Assembly: GCF_005160265.1 (NCBI RefSeq)
Contig: NZ_CP039865.1
Span: forward strand, 2,752,828-2,816,827
Origin: Phreatobacter aquaticus
Lineage (GTDB): Bacteria; Pseudomonadota; Alphaproteobacteria; Rhizobiales; Phreatobacteraceae
Reading direction: 5' to 3'
DNA: 64,000 nucleotides
Made by a program: the position numbers and the translations under genes. Below the pieces are notes generated by a model. That model was not told where the DNA came from, ran no database searches, and saw only the letters and a program-made list of their open reading frames with translations. Of this stretch, positions 8,705 through 15,559 are shown piece after piece (position 1 is the first letter of the stretch; each line of letters starts with the position of its first letter).

Positions 8705-9547
8705 ATGCCCCACCACCGGAAGCCGTCCGGGCTCCGCCGCGCCGCGCGCTGGGGCATCCTCCTGTCGCTGGCCGCGAGCCTTGCCGCCTGCGCCCCCCAG
8801 GGTGATTTCGGCCGTCCGCGCGAGAACGCCCTGAACGACGAGGCCATGCCTTGGCTGGGCAACCACCTCGCCCGGCTGCGCGAGGAACCGGTCTCCGGCT
8901 ATTCCTTCACCGATGCCGAGCGCGAGATGCGCCAGCTTGGCTATGGCCTGATGATGCCGACCCATCCCGCCGACCGCGCCAACCAGTTCTGGGCCGAGCT
9001 CCGCCGCACCCGCATCGGCGATGCCAACCGCTTCGATCCCGATCCGCGCGGCTATTGCCGCACGTTGGCGCGCGAGGACTATCGCTCCTCGAAGGCCCGC
9101 TTCATCCGCATGACCGATGACATCCGCGCCGACCGCTCCCGCATCGAGCCGTTCTGCACCAAGGCGGTGGAGGTGGCCGAGGCCGACCGTGTGCGCACCG
9201 GCGCCATGAACCGGATCGCCACCATCACTGCGGCCGAGCGCCGCTCCGGCGAGGACCGCATTCATGAGAACCGGACCATCGTGCGCTGGGTCCGCCACGG
9301 CCTCGAACAGCACGTCCAGGCCTATCGCTGCGCGCTCAACAACCTGATCGTGGCAACCCCCGAGGTGGAAGCGGTGATGGCCGAGCGGGAACTCGCCGCG
9401 CTCGAGGCCGACATTCTCCGCTTCGACCAGCTCTGCGCCGGTGCCGGACTGGTGCGCGGCGGGTCGGTCGCGGTCGAGCAGGCGCCGCGCGGCTTCTATC
9501 CGGCAACGCCGCGACAGCCGCCGGAAGAGCCGATCATCATCAAGTAG
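8705..9547 (+). CDS. Putative lipoprotein of unknown function
   Basis: The ATG at 8705 is favoured over 8699 because the AAGGA site at 8693-8697 is then seven bases away. The protein has a basic N-terminus, a hydrophobic signal and the lipobox LAAC at about residue 29-32, so it should be lipidated. The mature region of about 250 residues is helical and charged, with Cys in GYCRTLAREDY, EPFCTKAVE, YRCALNN and DQLCAGAG, a spacing that would allow two disulfides. No known domain is evident. It may be an outer-membrane or inner-membrane lipoprotein facing the periplasm. Confidence 0.65.
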   Translation: MPHHRKPSGLRRAARWGILLSLAASLAACAPQGDFGRPRENALNDEAMPWLGNHLARLREEPVSGYSFTDAEREMRQLGYGLMMPTHPADRANQFWAELRRTRIGDANRFDPDPRGYCRTLAREDYRSSKARFIRMTDDIRADRSRIEPFCTKAVEVAEADRVRTGAMNRIATITAAERRSGEDRIHENRTIVRWVRHGLEQHVQAYRCALNNLIVATPEVEAVMAERELAALEADILRFDQLCAGAGLVRGGSVAVEQAPRGFYPATPRQPPEEPIIIK

Positions 9548-9562
9548 CGCCCGCCCGATTGC

Positions 9563-10138
9563 CTAGTCGGTGGTCGGCGCCTGTTCCGGCGTCAGCACCT
9601 CGCAGAGCGCTTGCGCCGCCAATTGGTCGCGCACGATCGGGGCAAAGCTTGGCTGCACGGCGAGCGCCCGGATCAACACGAAGCCCTCGCGGGTCGGCGA
9701 CACCATGACCAGATTGTCGTTGGCGGTGTCGTCTTCGCCGATGGTGAACTCGCGCCGCTGGGCCGCCGTCACGACGAACAGGTCCATGGTCCGCCGGGTC
9801 GCGGCCTTGTCGTTGATGGCGCCGAAGGCAACGCCGGTCGCGGTGTAGAGCGACACGGCGGTGTAGTGCGAGGTGACCGGCGCGCGCACATGCAGCACGC
9901 CGCCGGCGAGATCGTAGCGGCAGACCGCCGTCTCGAAGGCGGGATCGGCCAGCGGCAGCGCCGCCTCGCTCGACCCTGACAGCGTGGTGATCCGGTTGAC
10001 CGGTGCCACGCCGGCGAGCCTTGCGCGGGCATCATCAGGCGCAAGCCTCGGCAAGGCGAAGACCGACAGGATATGCACCACCACGCCCAGCATCAGGCCG
10101 GCAAGGACATAGAGGGCCGTCTTGAGCACCGGCATCAT
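9563..10138 (-). CDS. DUF1254 domain membrane-anchored protein
   Basis: The 191-residue protein has an N-terminal hydrophobic anchor (about residues 5-27) followed by a DUF1254-type beta domain, seen in blocks such as PAFETAVCRYDLAGGVLHV and HYTAVSLYTATGVAFGAIND. DUF1254 and DUF1214 normally occur together, either fused or as neighbouring genes. Here the DUF1214 gene is immediately upstream with an ATGA overlap. The two products therefore probably form a periplasm-facing complex. The biochemical function is unknown. Confidence 0.8.
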   Translation of the reverse strand: MMPVLKTALYVLAGLMLGVVVHILSVFALPRLAPDDARARLAGVAPVNRITTLSGSSEAALPLADPAFETAVCRYDLAGGVLHVRAPVTSHYTAVSLYTATGVAFGAINDKAATRRTMDLFVVTAAQRREFTIGEDDTANDNLVMVSPTREGFVLIRALAVQPSFAPIVRDQLAAQALCEVLTPEQAPTTD

Positions 10139-10707
10139 GGGCAGCTCACCCGCTGGATCGAGGGGAGCGTGACGCCGGCCGAGATCGTGGTCGCGACTGG
10201 TGTGTCATAAAGCCGGAGGATCAGCCGGATCGACGGCGCGCCGCCCGATGGCAGCCAGTTGCCGGGACGGGCGGCGGGCGCCACCGTCACGTCGATCGGC
10301 TTGTCCTGCTGGCGCACCACCTCATAGCTGGTGAAGCCCTGGCGGACGCTGTCGGCAACCAGCGGCCGGAACGCGGGGTCCGCGACCGTGACGGTCCAGA
10401 AGCGGGCAGGCGGCAGATCGCCGGTGATGCGGATGGTGCAGCGGCCATCCAGCGGCTGTCCCTGGTCGTCGGTCTCGGCGATTAGCGCCAGGCCGTCTGC
10501 CAGCGCCAGCGGCAGGGTGCCGAGCCGGGCGGTGACTGCCCGCGCATAGGGGTCGGCCTCGGTCGTGCCGGCCTTGGGCGTCGCGATCCAGGGGCCGACA
10601 TGCAGGATGCCGGCGCCGGTGCCGCGGCCGACCGACAGGGCGGTCAGCCCGAGGCCGGTCGCGGCGCCGATGGCAAGTGTCAGGAAGAGGCCGGAGACCG
10701 TGCGCAA
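10135..10707 (-). CDS. DUF1214 domain membrane-anchored protein
   Basis: The probable start is TTG at 10707, preceded by a TAGGAAA site; longer upstream starts would overlap the penicillin-binding protein gene. The 190-residue product has an N-terminal hydrophobic segment (GLFLTLAIGAATGLGLTAL) and the DUF1214 domain with its hallmark blocks PARFWTVTVADPAF, GFTSYEVVRQ, and NWLPSGGAPSIRLILRLYDTP. It is separated from the upstream penicillin-binding protein gene by 22 bases and overlaps the DUF1254 gene by four, so all three are likely one operon. Confidence 0.85.
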   Translation of the reverse strand: MRTVSGLFLTLAIGAATGLGLTALSVGRGTGAGILHVGPWIATPKAGTTEADPYARAVTARLGTLPLALADGLALIAETDDQGQPLDGRCTIRITGDLPPARFWTVTVADPAFRPLVADSVRQGFTSYEVVRQQDKPIDVTVAPAARPGNWLPSGGAPSIRLILRLYDTPVATTISAGVTLPSIQRVSCP

Positions 10708-10729
10708 GGCTTTGGATTTCCTATGGATA

Positions 10730-12910
10730 TCAGCGCAGAACGGTCGAGGCCGGTTCGGCAGACGAGAGCGGCCCGGGTCGCGTCGGGGCCTCCTGCGCAT
10801 CGCGCAGCAGCCTGTCGATGCGGGTCAGGACCTGCAGCGAGCGCCGCGACAGCACCTGCGGCCGCTCCGAGATGCCGGCCTGCGGCAGGGGGGCGGAATT
10901 CGGTGCGGCGGTCGCAGGCCTTGCCCGCTCCGGCTGGCCGAAGACCGGCCGGGGTTCCAGGCCCTGGTGGGCGGCGGTCATCACCCGCGAGAAGGTCATG
11001 GCCGGCAATGAGCCGCCGGTCATCCGGTTGGTCTCGGAATAATCGTCGTTGCCGTACCAGATGCCGGCGACGAACTGGCCGGAAAAGCCGACGAACAGCG
11101 CATCGCGATAGGAATTGGTGGTGCCGGTCTTGCCGCCCACCTGCACGCCTTCCACCGCCGCGCGGCGGCCGGTGCCCGATTCGACCACGCCGACCAGCAT
11201 GGCGTTCATGTCGGCCGCGACCTGGGGGGTGAACACCTGCCGGCGCACCATATCGCGGTCGCCGCGCCAGATCACGTCGCCTTGCGAGTTCTTGATCTCG
11301 ACGGCGGCATGGGCCGACACGCTGCGGCCGCCGGAGGCGAAGGTCGCATAGGCATTGGTGAGCTCGACCAGCGTGACTTCGGCAGCGCCGATCGGCAGCG
11401 GCGCGGAATCGGTCAGCGGCCGGGTGATGCCCATCTCGCGGGCCGCCTGGATGATTTTCTGCCGGCCAAGGCGCGAGTCGCCCCGGCCCATCTGCTGGGT
11501 CAGGATCACCGGGATCGAGTTGATCGAACGCACCAGCGCCGAGAACACCGTGGTGGAACCCGAGAAAGAGCGGCCATAGTTCTGCGGGCACCAATTGCCG
11601 AGGCAGATCGGCCGGTCGACCACCACGGAACGCGACGTGATCAGCCCCTCGCGCAGCGCCGTGCCATAGACGATCGGCTTGAACGACGAGCCCGGCTGGC
11701 GCATCGCTTCCGTCGCCCGGTTGAACTGGCTCGCGCCATAATCGCGCCCGCCGACAATGGCGCGCACCGTGCCATCCGTATCCATCAGCACCAGGGCCGC
11801 CTGCGAGGCGCCATATTCCGTGCCGTACTGGCGCAGCGTCTGCTCGACCGCGAGCTCCGCCTGGCGTTGGACCGACAGGTCAAGACCGGTGCGCACGGTC
11901 AGCACGCGATCGGTGAGGGTCGGCGTTGCCGCCACCAGCCGTTTGATGTCCTCGAAGGCGTAGTCGAGGTAGTAATTGGGGACCACCTCGTCCTTGCGGT
12001 CGACGGGGGTCGCCGGATTGCGCCGGGCACCGAACACCTGGCCTTCGGTCATGAAGCCGGCCTCGACCAGGTTGTCGAGGACCGTGTTGGCGCGACCACG
12101 GGCCGCCGGCAGGTTGGCATGCGGCGCAAACCGCGTCGGTGCCTTGAACAGGCCAGCCAGCATGGCGGCCTCGGCGAGCGTCACATCCCGGACGGATTTG
12201 CCGAAATAATATTCCGCCGCGGCCTCGGCCCCGAAGGCGCCGCCGCCCATATAGGCGCGGTCGAGATAGGTCTTGAGGATTTCCTTCTTCGAGGCGCGGG
12301 CTTCCAGCCACAGGGCGAGGAAGGCTTCCTTGATCTTGCGCTCGAACGACCGCTCATTGGTCAGGAACAGGTTCTTGGCCAGCTGCTGGGTGATCGTCGA
12401 GCCGCCCTGCACCACGCCACGGGCCCGCGCATTGGCGGCAACCGCACGCAGCGTGCCGACGAGATCGATGCCGTAATGCTCGAAAAAGCGCCGGTCCTCG
12501 GTCGCCAGAACCGCCTTGATCAGATGGTCGGGGAAATCGTCCAGCGGCACCGAATCATTGTGCCGGATGCCGCGGCGGCCCACCTCGTTGCCGTAGCGGT
12601 CCTGGAACACGACGGAGAGCTCGCTCTTCTTGCGCCAGTCCTCCGATGTCTCGCGGAAGGCGGGGATGGCGAGCATCAGCAGCACGATCATGCCGAGCGA
12701 GCCGAGCGTCATGCCCTCCGAGCCGAATTCGCAGGCCACCCGCTTCCAGCCATAGACCTGCACCCGGTCCGACAGGTCGGCAATGCGCCCGAAGGCACGG
12801 CCGATCCATCCGGCAAGCCGGTAGGCACCATCATTGATGCGGGCATCGAGGTCGAGGAAGAAGCGCTTCACCGCGCCGCCTCTGCCGCCCCCGGGCTGGA
12901 AGTCGCTCAC
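10730..12910 (-). CDS. Class A penicillin-binding protein (PBP1A family)
   Basis: This bifunctional enzyme polymerises and crosslinks peptidoglycan at the outer face of the inner membrane. The 726-residue protein has a cytoplasmic head, one membrane segment (about residues 66-86), a glycosyltransferase family 51 domain with TEDRRFFEHYGID and GGSTITQQLAKN, and a transpeptidase domain with GSSFKP (nucleophile Ser), SINS and GGKTGTTN motifs. The C-terminal tail is Pro-rich. The start is GTG at 12910. The downstream DUF1214 and DUF1254 genes are close enough for cotranscription. Alphaproteobacteria often have several PBP1A paralogues, so no specific symbol is given. Confidence 0.95.
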   Translation of the reverse strand: MSDFQPGGGRGGAVKRFFLDLDARINDGAYRLAGWIGRAFGRIADLSDRVQVYGWKRVACEFGSEGMTLGSLGMIVLLMLAIPAFRETSEDWRKKSELSVVFQDRYGNEVGRRGIRHNDSVPLDDFPDHLIKAVLATEDRRFFEHYGIDLVGTLRAVAANARARGVVQGGSTITQQLAKNLFLTNERSFERKIKEAFLALWLEARASKKEILKTYLDRAYMGGGAFGAEAAAEYYFGKSVRDVTLAEAAMLAGLFKAPTRFAPHANLPAARGRANTVLDNLVEAGFMTEGQVFGARRNPATPVDRKDEVVPNYYLDYAFEDIKRLVAATPTLTDRVLTVRTGLDLSVQRQAELAVEQTLRQYGTEYGASQAALVLMDTDGTVRAIVGGRDYGASQFNRATEAMRQPGSSFKPIVYGTALREGLITSRSVVVDRPICLGNWCPQNYGRSFSGSTTVFSALVRSINSIPVILTQQMGRGDSRLGRQKIIQAAREMGITRPLTDSAPLPIGAAEVTLVELTNAYATFASGGRSVSAHAAVEIKNSQGDVIWRGDRDMVRRQVFTPQVAADMNAMLVGVVESGTGRRAAVEGVQVGGKTGTTNSYRDALFVGFSGQFVAGIWYGNDDYSETNRMTGGSLPAMTFSRVMTAAHQGLEPRPVFGQPERARPATAAPNSAPLPQAGISERPQVLSRRSLQVLTRIDRLLRDAQEAPTRPGPLSSAEPASTVLR

Positions 12911-13064
12911 CCCGTGATCCCTTGCTGGCGAACCATCTTGACGATTGGCTTACCATAGCCGAAAGCCTCGGCCTCGGCCAACAATTGCCTGTGTCCCGAC
13001 GCGGGTTGCCTTAACGTCGGCGCTCCGATCACGCCGGCCGCTGCTCAAACGAACGGGTTTCATC

Positions 13065-13541
13065 ATGGCCGCCCCCAAGGCCCCGTCTGGTCCACGACCG
13101 TTCTGGAAGACCAAGACGCTGGAGGAGATGACCCCGCGCGAATGGGAGAGCCTGTGCGATGGCTGCGCGCGCTGCTGTCTGAACAAGCTCGAGGATGAGG
13201 ACACCGGCGAGATCCACTACACGTCGGTTGCCTGCACCCTGCTCGACAGCGAGGCCTGCCGCTGCACCGACTATGCGAACCGGCAGAAGAAGGTGCCGGA
13301 TTGCGTGCGCCTGACGCCGGAAGAGGCGCACACATTGCCCTGGCTGCCGAAGACCTGCGCCTATCGCAAGCTCGCCGAGGGCCGCGATCTCGACTGGTGG
13401 CACCCGCTGGTCTCGGGCTCGCCGGACACCGTGCATGAGGCCGGCATCTCGGTGCGCGGCCGGGTGACCGCCCACGAGCACGACCTGACCGAACTTCAGG
13501 AACTGGAGGCCCATCTCGCCTTCTGGCCGAGCGAGGAGTGA
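13065..13541 (+). CDS. YcgN/UPF0260 Cys-cluster protein
   Basis: The 158-residue protein starts at 13065; the frame is open upstream but lacks a good start there. It has the family hallmark CDGCARCC at about residues 32-39 with further Cys in [18 protein letters not shown] and PDCVRL and PKTCAYR, which together suggest metal or iron-sulfur binding. It ends in the [14 protein letters not shown] and ISVRGRV blocks typical of UPF0260. It is cytosolic and of unknown function. It lies convergent to the DAPG-hydrolase-like gene. Confidence 0.9.
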   Translation: MAAPKAPSGPRPFWKTKTLEEMTPREWESLCDGCARCCLNKLEDEDTGEIHYTSVACTLLDSEACRCTDYANRQKKVPDCVRLTPEEAHTLPWLPKTCAYRKLAEGRDLDWWHPLVSGSPDTVHEAGISVRGRVTAHEHDLTELQELEAHLAFWPSEE

Positions 13542-13566
13542 GGCACCTCGCCCGGCGGCAGGCCAT

Positions 13567-14259
13567 TCAGTGGGACTTGCCAGTCTCGGCCTTGTAGAGA
13601 CCGGGCAGGAAGTTCTCGAACATGCCGACCTCCTCGATATTGTGCCGAAGCCAGGCCTGGCCCTGTGCGGGTGTGAAGCCGAAGCGGGTGACCAGCGGCC
13701 GGATCAGGCCATACCAGGCGGCGGGGCTGCCGATCGTCAGGCTGTTCTCGTAGAAGGTCCCGGTCGGCGTCGGTTCGAAGCGGTACTCCATCCGCACCAG
13801 GCCGGTCCGCCCGTGAAGCTCGGGATTGTGGATGTACCCGCCCTCGTCGAGCCGCTCGATATGGGTCGTCGTGTCGACGACATAGCGGGGATCGCGGCCC
13901 AGCACCTCGATCAGCCGGATCTGCGCGCCCGGCCCGATCGAGCCGTCCGGCCGCCGGCTGGCATAGCTGGCATGGACATGGTCGCCGGGATGCCAGAACC
14001 GGTAGCGGTTGAAGCTGTGGCCGCCGAAATCGATCGTTCCTTCGAGATTCTGGAACCACCAGACCAGCATGGCCGGCGTGACGCCACGGACGATGTCGTG
14101 GCGGATCCAGTAGCGTGTGCGCCCGTCGGGCAGCGTCTCGGCGCCGCTCTCGGCAGACGAGACCGGCTTGAGCGCGAAGGGCAGGGCAAGTGGCACAGGC
14201 AGGCCGGCATAGCGCGGCGGATAGGTGACGGGATCGGTCTCGAACGGCAAGGCGGACAT
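13567..14259 (-). CDS. DAPG hydrolase (PhlG)-like protein
   Basis: The 230-residue cytosolic protein contains AMLVWWFQNLEGTIDF followed by RYRFWHPGDHVHASY, and later MEYRFEP and LRHNIEEVGMFENFLPGLY. This resembles PhlG of Pseudomonas, a zinc enzyme that cleaves a carbon-carbon bond in 2,4-diacetylphloroglucinol, where the HP-DH His and a late HxxxE supply metal ligands; here HNIEE fits the latter. The substrate is not known. The start at 14259 follows an AGAAGAGAG site. It is divergent from a TetR regulator with two operator-like palindromes between them, so it is probably repressed by that regulator. Confidence 0.65.
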   Translation of the reverse strand: MSALPFETDPVTYPPRYAGLPVPLALPFALKPVSSAESGAETLPDGRTRYWIRHDIVRGVTPAMLVWWFQNLEGTIDFGGHSFNRYRFWHPGDHVHASYASRRPDGSIGPGAQIRLIEVLGRDPRYVVDTTTHIERLDEGGYIHNPELHGRTGLVRMEYRFEPTPTGTFYENSLTIGSPAAWYGLIRPLVTRFGFTPAQGQAWLRHNIEEVGMFENFLPGLYKAETGKSH

Positions 14260-14281
14260 GGCAAGGCTCTCTTCTGAAAAA

Positions 14282-14299
14282 GTATAGCGGATGCTATAC
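14282..14299. promoter_or_regulatory. Operator-like palindrome GTATAGC-N4-GCTATAC
   Basis: Two perfect seven-base arms flank GGAT, 22 bases upstream of the DAPG-hydrolase-like start. A related palindrome lies 31 bases further on, nearer the tetR start. The position suggests repression by the TetR protein. Confidence 0.6.
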
Positions 14300-14330
14300 A
14301 TAATTGGCGATCTAGCCGTCATTCGATTTT

Positions 14331-14352
14331 TTGTAAAGTGGCCGCTATACAA
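14331..14352. promoter_or_regulatory. Second operator-like palindrome, TTGTAAAG-N6-CTATACAA
   Basis: The eight-base arms match at seven positions, and the right arm repeats the CTATAC of the first site. It lies 29 bases upstream of the tetR start, so the regulator may control both itself and the divergent gene. Confidence 0.5.
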
Positions 14353-14381
14353 AATTGCGGACGCCGTTTAAGCAGCGCGCC

Positions 14382-15038
14382 ATGAGCGATGATTCAAACC
14401 TCACACCGGATGCCGCACGGCGCGGACGCAAGCCGTCGGAGGAGAAGCGCGAGGCGCTGATCGCCTCAGCTCTCGCCCTGTTCGCCGAGCGCGGCGTCGA
14501 CGGCACCGCGACCCGCGAGATCGCGGCCCGCGCGCTGACCACGGAGCGCACGCTGTTCAAGCATTTCGGCAGCAAGCAGGGGCTGGTCCAGGCCGTCGTC
14601 GAGACGGTCAGCTTCGAGATGATGCAGCAGGCGGCCTATGCCCGCATGCGCGAGCCGGTGCTGTTCACGCGGCAGGCCTTTGCCGAATGGCATCGTGCTT
14701 TCCTGATCGATCGGATTGCCGCGGCGCGCGCGGCCCCGGACACCTATCGGGTACTCCTGCAGGAATTGTTGCGCGACCGCGCCTTCGGCACGCGCTATGG
14801 CGCGCGGTGGCGGGAGACGGTGTTCGCGCCACTGGTCGGCCATCTCGCGGCCATGCAGGCGGCTGGCATGATCGGCCCCGGCCAGTCCGCGGAGGCGCTG
14901 GCAGGAGCGTTCTTCAGCCTCAATCTCGGCTATCTCGTCAGCCGCTTCGCGCTCGGCGCCGATCCGTTCGGCGCCGCCTGGGCGGACGACCGCGATGTCC
15001 AGGCCATCGTCACCCTGTTCCAGGCGACCTGCGGCTGA
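14382..15038 (+). CDS. TetR-family transcriptional repressor
   Basis: The 218-residue protein has a disordered head, then a TetR DNA-binding domain at about residues 15-65 (REALIASALALFAERGVDGTA, then TREIAARALTTERTLFKHFGSKQGL), and a helical ligand-binding domain. The ATG at 14382 is chosen because upstream starts would run into the second operator-like site. It is divergent from a DAPG-hydrolase-like gene. In Pseudomonas, TetR proteins PhlF and PhlH control phlG and its cluster, so the pairing here is parallel, although orthology is not shown. The inducer is unknown. Confidence 0.9.
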   Translation: MSDDSNLTPDAARRGRKPSEEKREALIASALALFAERGVDGTATREIAARALTTERTLFKHFGSKQGLVQAVVETVSFEMMQQAAYARMREPVLFTRQAFAEWHRAFLIDRIAAARAAPDTYRVLLQELLRDRAFGTRYGARWRETVFAPLVGHLAAMQAAGMIGPGQSAEALAGAFFSLNLGYLVSRFALGADPFGAAWADDRDVQAIVTLFQATCG

Positions 15039-15044
15039 GCCGGC

Positions 15045-15287
15045 TCAGGCGCGCCAGCTGCGGCCATCCGCACCCTCGCAGCCCATGGGCGGCAGGCCGC
15101 GACCGAAATTCTTCTTCAGCTGGGCGCAGCCCCAGGCATTGAGCGGGCCAGGCAGGGCCTTGTTGATCGCGATGCCGACCTCGTCGAACGGCGACACCGT
15201 GTTGGTGACATAGGCGTGCCATTTGTAACCCATCGTCCCGAGCCCTGCGATCGCAAAGGCCAGCACGAACACCATCAGCCGCTTCAT
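15045..15287 (-). CDS. Small secreted or membrane-anchored protein
   Basis: The 80-residue product has an N-terminal hydrophobic signal or anchor (MKRLMVFVLAFAIAGLGTMG) and a mature part with two Cys (WGCAQLKKNF, MGCEGADG) that could form a disulfide. The start has a good AGGAG ribosome site. The pattern of a C-terminal GCAQLKK helix is seen in small hypothetical proteins of Hyphomicrobiales, but function is unknown. It converges on tetR with only six bases between the stops. Confidence 0.6.
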   Translation of the reverse strand: MKRLMVFVLAFAIAGLGTMGYKWHAYVTNTVSPFDEVGIAINKALPGPLNAWGCAQLKKNFGRGLPPMGCEGADGRSWRA

Positions 15288-15402
15288 GAGAATCTCCTGT
15301 TCGGCCGATCTGTGGGCGTTCTCTGTTTCATCGCGGTGACGGGGCGGGATGTCAGTGTTTCGCGGGGAGGCGACGGGTCGTATGGGACAGGCCCTCTCCG
15401 GT

Positions 15403-15520
15403 CCTCATCCTGAGGTGCGAGGGAGCGTCAGCGACCGAGCCTCGAAGGATCAATGTGCGTAGGCGGTGACGAAGGAGGTCCTTCGAGGCTCGCTTCGCTC
15501 GCACCTCATGATGAGGTGAG
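15403..15520. repeat. Hairpin intergenic repeat, family A copy 1
   Basis: The element starts CCTCATCCTGAGGTGCGAG and ends with the near-complement GCACCTCATGATGAGG; inner arms CGAGCCTCGAAGGA and TCCTTCGAGGCTCG also pair, so the whole forms a long hairpin. A second copy is at 32571-32676 inside the GTA cluster. Such palindromic repeats are common between genes in Hyphomicrobiales. Confidence 0.8.
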
Positions 15521-15559
15521 GAGAGACCGTGACGCCGGAAGGGACCGTGCGCCCCCGTC

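Noticed and set aside
11282-12958. 558-codon open frame on the plus strand
   Set aside because: It is antisense to the penicillin-binding protein gene, which has all catalytic motifs.
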